Source of the DNA: Paracoccus shanxieyensis
Lineage (GTDB): Bacteria; Pseudomonadota; Alphaproteobacteria; Rhodobacterales; Rhodobacteraceae
Reading direction: 5' to 3'
DNA length: 64,000 nt
Assembly: GCF_009711265.1 (NCBI RefSeq)
Contig: NZ_WMII01000004.1
Location: 1 to 64,000, forward strand
Below the pieces are notes generated by a model. It made no database searches, had not been told where the DNA came from, and saw only the letters and a program-made list of their open reading frames with translations. Positions 27,330 through 38,341 of this stretch are shown piece by piece. A program made the position numbers and the translations under genes. Within the stretch, counting starts at the first letter, position 1. Each line of letters begins with the position of its first letter.

Positions 27330-28375
27330 GAAAACAGCGCCGGCAGATCGACCGAATCGCGGTTGCCCAGATTTTCCGCGTCGCCCTTCAGAAAACGGTC
27401 GGCGGCGCGGTATCCCGCCTCATGCATCGTGCCCAGAAGACCCGGCTCGGGCACCAGCTTGCTGCCCGCAGACAGCGAGGTCATCAGGCAATCATCCATG
27501 ATCATATGCACCAGCACGTTCTTCATCGGCCGCGAATTCAGCCGCTGTTCGTCATGCAGACGCTTGACGAAATTGATGGCGCGCAATTCCCGGATCAACG
27601 AGGCGTTGAAGCTGATCTCGTTGATGCGGTCCTGAATCTCGGTCGGGCTTTTCGGCAGCACGTCGCGCAGCATGGGGTTGATGTTCACGATCACCACATC
27701 GCGCGGCAGATCGGGGCGAAACAGCGGAAACAGCGCCGGGTTGCCGGAATAGCCGCCATCCCAATAGGCCTCGCGGCGCCCGGTTTTGGGATCGTCTATC
27801 TCGACCGCGCGGAACAGCGTCGGCAGACAGGCCGAGGCGGTGATGGCATCCACCGTCACCTCGCTTTCGGCAAAAACGCGGATGCGGCCGTTGCGCACAT
27901 TGGTCGCGCTGACGAACAGGGCCGGCCCCTTGCCGGTATCCAGCTTCGGATGCGGCATCTCGGCCAGAATCGGACCCAGAGGGTTGGAATAGAACGGCCC
28001 GTAATCATAGGGGCTGAATATCCGCGTCAGACCTTCCATCCATGCGATGGGCGACAGCATCTCGGTCAGGCGCTGAAAGCCGCGCGGCATGGGAAACATG
28101 GAATGCATCCAGCGCACCATGCGGTTGTCGCTGAGCTGGCTGACATGCGACCAGATGTAATCCAGATTTTCCCGCGCCGCCTCGCGCCCGACCTTGCCCG
28201 GCCCCTTGGCCAGACCCGCCGCCAAGGCCGCCCCGTTCAACGCCCCGGCCGAGGTGCCGCTGATCGCGGCAATCTCGATGCTGTCATCTTCCAGCAGCCG
28301 CTCCAGAACGCCCCAGGCAAAGGCCCCATGCGCGCCGCCCCCCTGCAGCGCCAGATTGATCCGTCTTGCCGTCAC
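27326..28375 (-). CDS. Patatin-like phospholipase
   Basis: The 349-residue protein begins with the oxyanion loop GGGAHGAFAWGV (residues 11-22). The nucleophile elbow GTSAG (about residues 40-44) and the catalytic Asp in WDGGYSGNPAL complete the Ser-Asp dyad. It hydrolyses acyl esters of phospholipids or related lipids. No signal peptide is seen, so it is likely cytoplasmic or membrane-associated. It is the usual RssA-like form of alphaproteobacteria, but with a longer C-terminal half. Confidence 0.9.
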   Translation of the reverse strand: MTARRINLALQGGGAHGAFAWGVLERLLEDDSIEIAAISGTSAGALNGAALAAGLAKGPGKVGREAARENLDYIWSHVSQLSDNRMVRWMHSMFPMPRGFQRLTEMLSPIAWMEGLTRIFSPYDYGPFYSNPLGPILAEMPHPKLDTGKGPALFVSATNVRNGRIRVFAESEVTVDAITASACLPTLFRAVEIDDPKTGRREAYWDGGYSGNPALFPLFRPDLPRDVVIVNINPMLRDVLPKSPTEIQDRINEISFNASLIRELRAINFVKRLHDEQRLNSRPMKNVLVHMIMDDCLMTSLSAGSKLVPEPGLLGTMHEAGYRAADRFLKGDAENLGNRDSVDLPALFS

Positions 28376-28546
28376 GAAAGCCTCCGCATCCTGCTTCGAT
28401 CACTATATCGCTGCAACGCAGCATGGGAAGCCCGCGTTCCGTCAAAGGCGCAATGCAAAAGGCACGGCACCGATCCCCGGCGCCGCGCTCTGGCCTTCCT
28501 TGTTTTTCAAATACCCATGCAGACAGACGCCACATGCGGCGCGCGA

Positions 28547-29674
<1,128 letters not shown>

Positions 29675-29710
29675 GGGCTTTTACTCTCGGGGCTTTCGGA
29701 ACGGATCAAG

Positions 29711-29758
29711 GCACGACTGATAACGCGGGTGGGCGCGGCTCGCAAGCCACGCCGCCCG
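29711..29758 (-). terminator. Possible terminator between mrcA and prfB
   Basis: On the minus strand a GC-rich imperfect hairpin with arms around GCGGGCGGCGTGGCT and AGCCGCGCCCACCCGC lies just after the mrcA stop. There is no clear T-tract, so it may only attenuate read-through into prfB. Confidence 0.35.
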
Positions 29759-29761
29759 CGC

Positions 29762-32305
29762 TCAGTACAGACCGCCCGATGACAGCGTGCCGAAATCGGC
29801 CTTCTTCGGAATGACGCGCTTGCGCCCGGTCGAGGTCGTCACCGCCTGCCCCTGATCCGATGTCCCCGAGGTGAACATCGGCAGTGTCGCCGGATCGATC
29901 CGGGCAAAGCCGCCATCGACCACCGCCGACAGCCCGCTGGGCGACTGGCCGTCGCGGAAATATTCGGCGATCACATTGTCGCCCTTGGCATCCGGTCCCA
30001 GCACCGCACCGGTAAAGCGGTCGATGTTGACGAAATGCCCGCCGGGCGGCACGGCGAAATCGGTGCCGCCATATTCCTTGATGACTTCCTTCATGAACTC
30101 ATTGAACACCGGGACGCACAGCGTGCCGCCAAAGGCATCCTCGCCCATGGGGCGGGGCGTGTCATAGCCCAGATAGCAGCCCGCCACGATATTCGAGGTA
30201 AAGCCGATGAACCACACGTCCTTGGCGTCGTTCGTCGTGCCGGTCTTGCCCGCGACCGGCACCGACAATTGCACCCCGCGACCCGAGCCGCGCTTGACCA
30301 CGCCCTCCATCATCGAGGTCAGCTGATAGGCGGTGATCGCGTCCATCACCCGTTCGCGGTTGGTCACGATCGAGGGCGCGGAACCAGCGGGCAGCGTCGG
30401 CTGGTTGCAGTTCACGCAACTGCGGTTGTCATGGCGATAGATGGTGCGGCCCATGCGGTCCTGCACCCGGTCGACCAGCGTGGGCTCCACCCGCTCGCCG
30501 CCATTGGCGAACATGGCATAGGCGGCGACCATCTTGAACAGCGTGGTTTCCTGTGCGCCCAGACTGTTGGCCAGAAACGGCGACAACTGGTCATAGACCC
30601 CGAAACGCTCGGCATATTTCGCCACCGTGTCCATGCCGATATCCTGCGCGATACGAATGGTCATCAGGTTGCGCGACTGTTCGATCCCGGTGCGCATCGG
30701 CGTCGGGCCATAGAACTTGCCGCTGGAGTTCTTGGGCGTCCACAGTCCTTGCGGCGTGTTCACGGTGATCGGCTCATCGGCGACGATGGTGGCGGGGTTG
30801 AAGCCCGAATCCAGCGCCGCCGCATAGACGAAGGGCTTGAAGCTGGAGCCCGGCTGGCGCTGTGCCTGCGTTGCCCGGTTGAAGACCGAGCTTTGATAGG
30901 AAAACCCGCCCTGCATCGCCATGACGCGGCCGTTGTTCACGTCCATCGCCATGAAGCCACCCTCGATCTCGGGGACCTGCCGCAGCGTCCAGCGGACGAA
31001 GCTGCCGTCGTCATCGCTGGTCATCTGCCGCACCAGCACCACATCGCCGACCGCAAGCAGATCCGAGGCCACGCGCGCTTTCGGGCCCAGACGGCCGTTC
31101 TCCAGCCGTTTGCGCGCCCATTGCACATCCTTGGCGGGCAGCTCTGCGGTGCCCTCCTCGCCCTCGATGCCCAGCACGGCGTCATTGGCGCCCAGCGACA
31201 GCACGACGGCGGGATACCAGCCCACGATGTCACGCGGCACCTGCGCCGAAGCCAGCGCGGCGCGCCATTTCTCTTCGCTGTCCAGCTGATCGGCGGCGAT
31301 GGTCTGGCCGGTCCCGCGCCAGACGCCCCGGCCGCGGTCATAGCGTTCCAGCGCGCGCTGCAAGGCGCGGGCGGCCAGGGCTTGCAGGTCCGGCTCGACC
31401 GTGGCGCGGATGGCCAGACCGCCGCTGAAAAACTCCTCGGATCCGAATTCGCGCGACAATTGGCGGCGGATCTCGTCGGTGAAATAATCGCGGGGCGGCA
31501 ATTGCTGCTGGAAGGCCGGGAAATCACCATTCTGGACCGAGCGCAGCGGCAAGGCGGCTTCGGATTTATACGCGGCTTCGGTGATATAGCCGTTCTGCCA
31601 CATCTCATGCAGGACATAGTTGCGCCGCTCGGTCACGCGTTCCTTGGCGCGGACCGGGTGATAGCGGCCCGGCGCCTGCGGCATCGCCGCCAGCATCGCG
31701 GCCTCATGCGGGGCCAGATCGGACAGCGGCTTGTTGAAATAGGTCTGCGCCGCCGCGGCCACGCCAAAGCTGTTCTGGCCCAGAAAAATCTCGTTCAGAT
31801 ACAGTTCAAGGATCTGGTCCTTGGACAGCGACTGTTCCAGCCGGTTGGCAAGGATCAGTTCCTTGACCTTGCGTTCGACACTGCGATCCGAGGACAGCAG
31901 GAAGTTCTTCATCACCTGCTGCGTGATGGTCGAGGCGCCGCGCACGCTTTCGCCCCGCGACTTCACCGCCTGCACCAAGGCTCCGGCCATGCCGCGCGGG
32001 TCAAAGCCGTGGTGATGATAGAAGTTCTTGTCCTCGGCGCTGATGAAGGCCTGTTTCACCAGATCGGGGATCTCGTCGATGGGCACGAAGATCCGGCGTT
32101 CCTCGGCGAATTCGTCGATCAGGCGGCCTTCGTTGGAATAGATGCGGCTGATGGTCTTGGGCGCGTATTGGGCAAGCTGTTCATGGCTGGGCAGGTCGCG
32201 CGAATACATGAAGAAGATCGCGCCAACGACCAGCGCGATGAAAAACGACGCGGTGACGATCCATGAAAAGATCGCACCGAAAAACGACAAAACCACGCGC
32301 AGCAA
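29762..32305 (-). CDS. mrcA: Bifunctional penicillin-binding protein 1A
   Basis: The 847-residue class A PBP polymerises and cross-links peptidoglycan in the periplasm. One N-terminal span (residues 10-35) anchors it. The GT51 glycosyltransferase (about residues 55-230) has SAEDKNFYHHHGFD, with the catalytic Glu, and GASTITQQVMKNFLL. The transpeptidase has SSFKPFVYAAALD (SxxK nucleophile), SRN and the AGKTGTTND KTG box near residue 690. An OB-fold insert separates the two. It is next to an N-acetylmuramoyl-L-alanine amidase, a common pair in alphaproteobacteria. Confidence 0.95.
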   Translation of the reverse strand: MLRVVLSFFGAIFSWIVTASFFIALVVGAIFFMYSRDLPSHEQLAQYAPKTISRIYSNEGRLIDEFAEERRIFVPIDEIPDLVKQAFISAEDKNFYHHHGFDPRGMAGALVQAVKSRGESVRGASTITQQVMKNFLLSSDRSVERKVKELILANRLEQSLSKDQILELYLNEIFLGQNSFGVAAAAQTYFNKPLSDLAPHEAAMLAAMPQAPGRYHPVRAKERVTERRNYVLHEMWQNGYITEAAYKSEAALPLRSVQNGDFPAFQQQLPPRDYFTDEIRRQLSREFGSEEFFSGGLAIRATVEPDLQALAARALQRALERYDRGRGVWRGTGQTIAADQLDSEEKWRAALASAQVPRDIVGWYPAVVLSLGANDAVLGIEGEEGTAELPAKDVQWARKRLENGRLGPKARVASDLLAVGDVVLVRQMTSDDDGSFVRWTLRQVPEIEGGFMAMDVNNGRVMAMQGGFSYQSSVFNRATQAQRQPGSSFKPFVYAAALDSGFNPATIVADEPITVNTPQGLWTPKNSSGKFYGPTPMRTGIEQSRNLMTIRIAQDIGMDTVAKYAERFGVYDQLSPFLANSLGAQETTLFKMVAAYAMFANGGERVEPTLVDRVQDRMGRTIYRHDNRSCVNCNQPTLPAGSAPSIVTNRERVMDAITAYQLTSMMEGVVKRGSGRGVQLSVPVAGKTGTTNDAKDVWFIGFTSNIVAGCYLGYDTPRPMGEDAFGGTLCVPVFNEFMKEVIKEYGGTDFAVPPGGHFVNIDRFTGAVLGPDAKGDNVIAEYFRDGQSPSGLSAVVDGGFARIDPATLPMFTSGTSDQGQAVTTSTGRKRVIPKKADFGTLSSGGLY

Positions 32306-32375
32306 CGAACCAGCCTCAGGATTGATCTCGCGTCTCTATAGTTTGCCCCCGCCGCTGCGTCAAAGCAACATAAGG

Positions 32376-33608
32376 TCAGCGGCGCGAAAGTCCTGCGCGG
32401 ATCGCATCGTCCTGCGCCCATGCGGCGATGCCGCGCACGATGGCCTGCGCGGTCTGCGCGCGCCATGCCGGATCGAACAGGTTCGCCCGGTCGCCCGGAT
32501 CGGTCAGAAAGCCCAGTTCGATCAGCACCGAGGGGATGTCGGGCGATTTCAGCACCGAAAACGCCGCACCCCGGATCGGACGGCGATGCATGGCGATGCC
32601 CGCCCGGTTCAGTTCCGACACGGTGAACTTCGCAAAAGCCTCGGCGCGGGGATGGGTGTCCATGCGGGCAAGGTCCATCAGCACATCGGCGATCTGGTCA
32701 TCGGTGCCTTGCAGATCGACCCCCGACAACAGATCATCCCGGTCATGCCGCATCGCCAGTTCGCGCGACGCACGGTCATCGGCCTGCGGGTTCCAAGTGT
32801 AAAGCGACAGGCCCGCCGCCTCGCCCGCCGGCAGCGCATCTGCATGGAGCGAGATGAACAGATCCGCCTTGCCCGCCCGCGCGATGGTCATGCGCCGTTC
32901 CAGCGGCACGAAGCTGTCATCGGTGCGCGTCGGGATTACCTCGAAGCCCGCGCGGTGCAGGATCTCGGTCAGTTCGCGCGCAAAGCTCAGCATCAGCGCG
33001 GCTTCATGGATCGCGCCGACCTGCGCGCCCGGATCGTGGCCGCCATGGCCGGGGTCGATGGCAATGCGCAGACGCCGCCCGGTATGGCGGTGCGGATCGC
33101 CCGGCGCGATGACCGAGGGCGTCGGCAGATCCCACAGCGCCGACAGGGCATTGCCGCGCGTGACGAAGTTTTCCGCATCGACGGGTTCGATATGCAGCCG
33201 CACCTCGGCCCCGCCAGCACCCGCCTGCGCGGGCTTTTGCTGGGCCATGCGCAGCGCGTAGGGGCCGGGCAGTTCCATGACCAGACGCGACCAGCCTTGC
33301 CGGAACCGGCCCCAGCGCAGCGCCGGGACCAGATCGCGCCCCGGCAATGCCTCGGCCGAACTGCCGGAAAAGTCGATCTCGCGGAAATCGACCACCAGAC
33401 GGGGCGGGCCATCAAGGAAATAGACGCGATAGGGCACGGGCTGGCTGATGGTCAGCCGCAGATCCAGCGGGCGTGGCTTGCCCCGGTCCCGCCCCTCGGC
33501 GGTCAGGGATGAGGCCGACATGTCCACCCGCGCCAGGGCCGAACGCTCGGCCTGCGCCCAGGCGGGCACGGCCAGCAGCACCAGCAAAAGGGCGAAAAGC
33601 CATCTCAT
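32376..33608 (-). CDS. N-acetylmuramoyl-L-alanine amidase (AMIN + Amidase_3)
   Basis: The 410-residue protein has a signal peptide (MRWLFALLLVLLAVPAWAQA), an AMIN domain (residues 25-140) that targets it to peptidoglycan at the division site, and a Zn2+ amidase domain (residues 175-395). Zinc ligands sit in IAIDPGHGGHDPGAQ and SLHADALP, and the catalytic Glu in VLIELGFLTDPGD. This order matches AmiC/AmiA of the cell-separation type. The start overlaps the stop of the aminotransferase gene by four bases. Confidence 0.92.
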   Translation of the reverse strand: MRWLFALLLVLLAVPAWAQAERSALARVDMSASSLTAEGRDRGKPRPLDLRLTISQPVPYRVYFLDGPPRLVVDFREIDFSGSSAEALPGRDLVPALRWGRFRQGWSRLVMELPGPYALRMAQQKPAQAGAGGAEVRLHIEPVDAENFVTRGNALSALWDLPTPSVIAPGDPHRHTGRRLRIAIDPGHGGHDPGAQVGAIHEAALMLSFARELTEILHRAGFEVIPTRTDDSFVPLERRMTIARAGKADLFISLHADALPAGEAAGLSLYTWNPQADDRASRELAMRHDRDDLLSGVDLQGTDDQIADVLMDLARMDTHPRAEAFAKFTVSELNRAGIAMHRRPIRGAAFSVLKSPDIPSVLIELGFLTDPGDRANLFDPAWRAQTAQAIVRGIAAWAQDDAIRAGLSRR

Positions 33609-34738
33609 CGCACGGCCATGAAGGCAGCCAGACGATCCAGACCCTCGGCAATGTCAGCCGTCGATCCGGCATAGCTGAAGCGCAGCGTCCCTGCCCCGCG
33701 ATGCGGGTCGAAATCCAGCCCCGGCGTGACGGCGACGCCCGCGCCCTCAAGGATTTCAGCCGCGAAAGCCAGACTGTCGCCGGTCAGGTCCGACACATCG
33801 GCATAGATGTAGAACGCCCCTTCGGGCGGCGCAATGCGGGTAAACCCCATCTGCGGCAGACGCTCCAGCATCAGGCGGCGGTTTTCGGCATAGACCGTCA
33901 GGTTCGCCTCGGCTTCGGGGATGCAGTCCAGCGCGGCCAGCGCCGCGACCTGACTGGCATGGGGCGGGCAGATGAACATGTTCTGGGCCAGCCGCTCCAC
34001 CGTGCGGATCATGTCGGGCGGCACCACCATCCAGCCCACGCGCCAGCCCGTCATGCTGAAATATTTTGAGAAGCTGTTGATGACAAAGACATCATCCGTG
34101 ACCTCCAGCGCGGTGTGAAACCCCGCGCCATAGTCCAGCCCGTGATAGATCTCGTCCGAGATGACGCTCATGCCCAGTTCCGCCGCGCGCGCGGTCAGCG
34201 CCGCCAGCTCATCCCGGCGCAGCACGGTCCCCGAGGGATTGCCGGGCGAGGCAAGGATCAGCCCCTGCGCCTGCGGCAGATCCTGCGGGCGCGGCTGATA
34301 GCGGTCCTCGGCGCGGGTGGGAATGCCCACCGGCTGGATCGACATGGCGCGCAGGATCTGGCGATAGCTGGGATAGCCCGGCTCTCCCAAAGCCACGCGG
34401 TCGCCGGCATCGAACAGCGCCGAAAACGCCAGAATGAACGCGCCGCTGCTGCCCGAGGTGACGATGACCCGCGCGGGGTCCAGATCCAGCCCGTACCAGC
34501 GCCGGTAAAGCGCCGCGATCCCCTGACGCAGCGCCGGAAGTCCCAGCGCCACGGTATAGCCCAGCGGATGATCCAGCCCCGCCGCCAGCGCCTGACGCGC
34601 CGCCAGCGGTGCCGGGGTCGAAGGCTGGCCCACCTCCATATGGATGACGCGGCGCCCGGCCGCCTCAGCCTTGCGGGCGGCTTCCATCACATCCATGACG
34701 ATGAAGGGATCGACCTGCCCCCGGCGCGACTGTTTCAT
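33605..34738 (-). CDS. Class I/II PLP-dependent aminotransferase
   Basis: I start the 377-residue enzyme at ATG 34738 (MKQSRRGQVDPFIVMDVMEA); the frame runs far upstream without protein-like content. The PLP lysine is in NSFSKYFSMTGWRVGWMV (about residue 230), and SPGNPSGTVL and SDEIYHGLDYG are the other fold-type I marks. The substrate is not decided by sequence; AspC-like and valine-pyruvate enzymes are near relatives. It is translationally coupled to the amidase gene (ATGA at 33605-33608) though the two are unrelated in function. Confidence 0.9.
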   Translation of the reverse strand: MKQSRRGQVDPFIVMDVMEAARKAEAAGRRVIHMEVGQPSTPAPLAARQALAAGLDHPLGYTVALGLPALRQGIAALYRRWYGLDLDPARVIVTSGSSGAFILAFSALFDAGDRVALGEPGYPSYRQILRAMSIQPVGIPTRAEDRYQPRPQDLPQAQGLILASPGNPSGTVLRRDELAALTARAAELGMSVISDEIYHGLDYGAGFHTALEVTDDVFVINSFSKYFSMTGWRVGWMVVPPDMIRTVERLAQNMFICPPHASQVAALAALDCIPEAEANLTVYAENRRLMLERLPQMGFTRIAPPEGAFYIYADVSDLTGDSLAFAAEILEGAGVAVTPGLDFDPHRGAGTLRFSYAGSTADIAEGLDRLAAFMAVR

Positions 34739-34900
34739 CTGACCCTCGGTATATCCGGCTTTTCTGGCGGTATCACAACTTGCGCGGGTCGGGTCAAGCG
34801 CCGCGGTCAAGCCCGCGTGAGGCAGGCCATGCGCCGTCATCGCAGCTTGCAACCGCATTCCTGCCGGGCGAAACTTCGCGCGACCATGAAAGGACCGACC
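34739..34900. promoter_or_regulatory. Divergent promoter region, aminotransferase and DsbA-like gene
   Basis: The 162-bp space between start codons must hold both promoters. I see no palindromic operator. An extra in-frame ATG at 34886 is a second possible start for the DsbA-like protein. Confidence 0.35.
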
Positions 34901-35647
34901 ATGAAAGCCATTCTGACCGCTGCGGCGCTTCTGACGACCACCCTGCCCGCGATGGCCTTCGACCCGGCCAGCATGTCCGACGCCGAAAAGGCCGCCTTCG
35001 GCTCGGCCGTGCGCGACTATCTGATGGAAAACCCCGAAGTGCTGGTCGAGGCGATCAACGGCATGGAGGCCCGCCGCATGGCCGATGAGGCCAAGAACGA
35101 CAAGCTGCTGGTCGAACAGAACAAGGACGCCATCTTCAACGACGGCAAAAGCTGGGTTGGCGGCAATCCCGATGGCGACATCACGCTGGTCGAATTCGTC
35201 GATTACCGCTGCGGCTATTGCAAGCGCGTCAACCCCGAGCTGGAGGAGCTGATCCAGTCCGACGGCAATATCCGCTTCATCATCAAGGAATTCCCGATCC
35301 TGACCGCCGAAAGCGAAATGGCCGCGCGCTTTGCCGTGGCCGTGCAGCAGGTCTCGGGGCCCGAGGCTTACAAGAAGGTGCATGACGCGCTGATGTCGCT
35401 GAACGGTCCGGTGAACCTGCAAAGCCTGACGACGATCGCCGAGGCAGCCGGTGCCGACGCCAAGGCCGCCATCGACCAGATGAACGGCGAAGAGGTGCAA
35501 GAGGTGCTGCGCGCCAACAAGCAACTGGCGCAGGGCATGAACATTCAGGGCACGCCCACCTTCATCATCAACGGCGAGATGCTGCGCGGCATCCCTCAGG
35601 TCGGCATGAAAGCGGCGGTCGAACAGATCCGCGAGCAGGAAAGCTGA
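34901..35647 (+). CDS. DsbA-family thiol:disulfide oxidoreductase
   Basis: ATG 34901 follows AGGA; it gives 248 residues with a signal peptide (MKAILTAAALLTTTLPAMAF). A thioredoxin fold holds the redox pair CGYC in VDYRCGYCKRVNPELEE (about residue 105) and the cis-Pro loop IQGTPTFIINGEML. A helical insert (residues 25-75) precedes it, as in the DsbA/ScsC-like proteins of alphaproteobacteria rather than Escherichia coli DsbA. It should catalyse disulfide formation or isomerisation in the periplasm. No DsbB is in the window. Confidence 0.9.
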   Translation: MKAILTAAALLTTTLPAMAFDPASMSDAEKAAFGSAVRDYLMENPEVLVEAINGMEARRMADEAKNDKLLVEQNKDAIFNDGKSWVGGNPDGDITLVEFVDYRCGYCKRVNPELEELIQSDGNIRFIIKEFPILTAESEMAARFAVAVQQVSGPEAYKKVHDALMSLNGPVNLQSLTTIAEAAGADAKAAIDQMNGEEVQEVLRANKQLAQGMNIQGTPTFIINGEMLRGIPQVGMKAAVEQIREQES

Positions 35648-35692
35648 TCGACGCGCCTTTTCAGTTGGCTGAGCAAGGCGGTCTGACATGGC

Positions 35693-35719
35693 AAAGTCCC
35701 GCAACCCGGGCGGGGCTTT
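35693..35719. terminator. Bidirectional terminator between DsbA-like gene and ispG
   Basis: AAAGTCCCGC (35693-35702) pairs with GCGGGGCTTT (35710-35719) over ten positions including one G-T, with a seven-base loop. A and T runs at the ends serve as U-tracts on either strand. The two genes converge here. Confidence 0.65.
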
Positions 35720-35746
35720 CGATCAGATGACAGCGCGCGGCAGGGT

Positions 35747-36871
35747 TTACTCAGCCGCCTGCGCCGCTGCCTCGTCCAGTTCGGCGGCGCGCTTTTCCAC
35801 CAGTTCGACGATGTGATCGACCATCTGCTCGTTCGTCATCTTGTGGTTCTGCTTGCCCGCCAGATAGACCATGCCCGCGCCCGCGCCGCCGCCGGTGAAG
35901 CCGATATCGGTCATCAGCGCCTCGCCGGGGCCGTTCACCACGCAGCCGATGATCGACAGGCTCATCGGTTGCTTGATGTGTTCCAGCCGCTTTTCCAGCG
36001 TCTCGACGGTCTTGATCACGTCAAAGCCCTGACGGGCGCAGCTGGGGCAGGAGATGATCTGGACGCCGCGCGTGCGCAGGCCCAGCGATTTCAGGATCTC
36101 GAAGCCGACCTTGACCTCTTCGACCGGATCGGCGGACAGGCTGACGCGGATCGTGTCGCCGATACCCATCCACAAGAGGTTGCCAAGGCCGATGGCCGAT
36201 TTCACCGTGCCGCCGACAAAGCCGCCCGCCTCGGTGATGCCCAGATGGATCGGCGCGTCGGTGGCATCCGCCAGCTGCTGATAGGCGGCGGCGGCAAGGA
36301 ACACGTCCGAGGCTTTCACGCTGATCTTGAATTCGTGGAAATCGTTGTCCTGCAGGATCTTGATGTGATCCAGACCGGATTCCACCATCGCATCCGGACA
36401 GGGCTCGCCGTATTTCTCCAGCAGGTGCTTTTCCAGACTGCCCGCATTGACGCCGATGCGGATCGAACAGCCGTGATCGCGCGCGGCCTTGATGACTTCG
36501 CGCACGCGGGTCGCATCGCCGATATTGCCGGGATTGATGCGCAGGCAGGCGGCGCCGGCCTCGGCGGCCTCGATGGCGCGTTTATAGTGGAAATGGATGT
36601 CGGCCACGATCGGCACCGGGCTTTCGCGGCAGATCTCGCGCAGGGCCTGCGTCGCCGCAACATCGGGGGTGGAAACGCGGACGATATCGGCCCCGGCATC
36701 CGCCGCGCGGATGATCTGGTCCAGCGTTGCGCGCACATCGCTGCTGTCGGTATTCGTCATGGTCTGCACGCTGATCGGGGCATCGCCGCCGACCGGCACG
36801 CGGCCCACCATGATCTGACGCGATTTGCGCCGGTCGATGTTGCGCCAGGGGCGGATGGGATTATGCGACAT
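35747..36871 (-). CDS. ispG: 4-hydroxy-3-methylbut-2-enyl diphosphate synthase
   Basis: The 374-residue enzyme carries out the sixth step of the MEP isoprenoid pathway, reducing MEcPP to HMBPP with a [4Fe-4S] cluster. The cluster ligands are in [12 protein letters not shown] and [12 protein letters not shown]. The TIM-barrel part opens with [29 protein letters not shown]. The chosen ATG 36871 ([17 protein letters not shown]) has an AAGG ribosome site; the 27 codons before it are not conserved-looking. Length agrees with the Escherichia coli enzyme (372). Confidence 0.95.
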   Translation of the reverse strand: MSHNPIRPWRNIDRRKSRQIMVGRVPVGGDAPISVQTMTNTDSSDVRATLDQIIRAADAGADIVRVSTPDVAATQALREICRESPVPIVADIHFHYKRAIEAAEAGAACLRINPGNIGDATRVREVIKAARDHGCSIRIGVNAGSLEKHLLEKYGEPCPDAMVESGLDHIKILQDNDFHEFKISVKASDVFLAAAAYQQLADATDAPIHLGITEAGGFVGGTVKSAIGLGNLLWMGIGDTIRVSLSADPVEEVKVGFEILKSLGLRTRGVQIISCPSCARQGFDVIKTVETLEKRLEHIKQPMSLSIIGCVVNGPGEALMTDIGFTGGGAGAGMVYLAGKQNHKMTNEQMVDHIVELVEKRAAELDEAAAQAAE

Positions 36872-36981
36872 GGCGGAGGGCCTTTTAAGCGCGGGAAAGC
36901 TTTGCCACACAGATAGGCCGATGTGCGGCGGCGGGCAACCCGTCCGCCGCAAAACCGCCCGCGAATGCCGCAGGCGTGAGC

Positions 36982-38208
36982 CTATTCCTGAATGTTTTGC
37001 GGTTTGGGCTGTTCAGCCGAAGCCAGCGCGATCATCTGCGCCAGTTCCGGATCCTTCTTCGGATCGGCAAAGGCGAATTTCGAGGTCAGGGCTTCCGGCG
37101 ACAGTTCGACATTCTTGACCACATTCGCCCCCGGCGCGGCAGGCCCGTAGGTCTGGCCGTTCACCGCGAAATAGACCGCGCCGGAATTGCCGGTGCGCAG
37201 GATCGGCGGCGATTCCAGCTTGGGCAGGCTGAAGCGTTCGCCCGCATCCATGGTCTTTTCCAGAAGAATCGTGCCATCGGCCGAGGTTACGCGGACCCAT
37301 GCCGGACGGGCCGACAGGATCTCGACCGCGGGCGCATCGGGCGCGATCGTGCGCACGGCTGCGACATCCAAGGGCATGTCGGGGCCGAAGCGTTCGCCCA
37401 TGTCGACCTTGCCCATCGCCACGGCGGGCGAGACGGCGGTGGCGGCGGTATCCGCCTGCGTCACGACGGTTTCGGGCTGCATCGCCGGCGCGTTCAGCCC
37501 CGGGTCAATGGCCGAGATCGGCCCGTCGCGCGCGATCAGCACCGGCACCTCTAGCGCCTGCGGACGATAGGCGCGGTCGATGCCTTCGGGACGCGGCAGG
37601 TTGACCTGCGCCGTCTCGATCGCTTCGGGCTCGGCAGCCTCTTGCACCGGATCCAGCGTGGCGATCACGCCCGGTGACTGTTCGCCCGGCGTCAGGTTTA
37701 CCTTCTGCACCTCTTGCAGGACGGACCAGCCGCCATAGCCAAGCCCACAGGCCAGCAGCGCCATGACCAGAACCGAACCGATGGCGCGCGGCTCGATCGA
37801 GGACCACATGCTTTCGGGCTTGGGCAGAAAGATCGGATGCGGATTGGCCAGCGCCTCGGCAGGGTCGGACGGACGGCGCTGCGGCTTCGGACCGGCGGCC
37901 TGCGTCGACATGCCATGCGAGGGCTGAAAGCCCGATTCCTGACAGAAGCGGCGGAAGGTCCAGTCGCTGTCCATCCCCAGATAGCGCGCATAAGACCGCA
38001 CATATCCCGCAACGAAGCTGGGCGCGTCGAAGGCCGAGATATCGCAATTCTCGATGGCGGCCACATATGAGGCGCGGATGCGTAATTCGCGCTGCACATC
38101 CAGCAGCGACTTGCCCAGCGTGGCACGTTCGCCCCGCATCAGGTCGCCCAGCCGAATATCCGGATCGTCAAAGCCCGGCGGAAGCCCCGCCTGCTCGTCA
38201 TGATGCAT
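36982..38208 (-). CDS. rodZ: RodZ-like cytoskeletal membrane protein
   Basis: I prefer ATG 38208 ([13 protein letters not shown]), preceded by GGGGAG. The 408-residue protein has an HTH_25 domain (residues 20-90; [23 protein letters not shown]), which in RodZ contacts MreB, then a span (residues 140-160, [21 protein letters not shown]) and a periplasmic beta domain (DUF4115, residues 290-375) with [24 protein letters not shown] long Pro/Ala-rich linker joins span and domain. It sets cell shape and elongation. The gene is 110 bp upstream of ispG on the same strand, a linkage common in alphaproteobacteria. Confidence 0.9.
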   Translation of the reverse strand: MHHDEQAGLPPGFDDPDIRLGDLMRGERATLGKSLLDVQRELRIRASYVAAIENCDISAFDAPSFVAGYVRSYARYLGMDSDWTFRRFCQESGFQPSHGMSTQAAGPKPQRRPSDPAEALANPHPIFLPKPESMWSSIEPRAIGSVLVMALLACGLGYGGWSVLQEVQKVNLTPGEQSPGVIATLDPVQEAAEPEAIETAQVNLPRPEGIDRAYRPQALEVPVLIARDGPISAIDPGLNAPAMQPETVVTQADTAATAVSPAVAMGKVDMGERFGPDMPLDVAAVRTIAPDAPAVEILSARPAWVRVTSADGTILLEKTMDAGERFSLPKLESPPILRTGNSGAVYFAVNGQTYGPAAPGANVVKNVELSPEALTSKFAFADPKKDPELAQMIALASAEQPKPQNIQE

Positions 38209-38341
38209 TGGGGAACTCCCCCTCAGCCCGATCATCGCCGCCTTGCCCCATTTCTTGCCGCAACTTTCCGAATCAGAAAGGTGTCAGAACTTTATTAAGG
38301 CAAGGTTATCACGGCTGCGAGAGCATATCACCCCTCATCCG

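Noticed and set aside
34739..35704. N-terminal extension of the aminotransferase frame on the minus strand
   Set aside because: The extra 322 codons run antisense to the DsbA-like gene and have Arg/His/Gly-rich noise composition; the enzyme fold starts at 34738.
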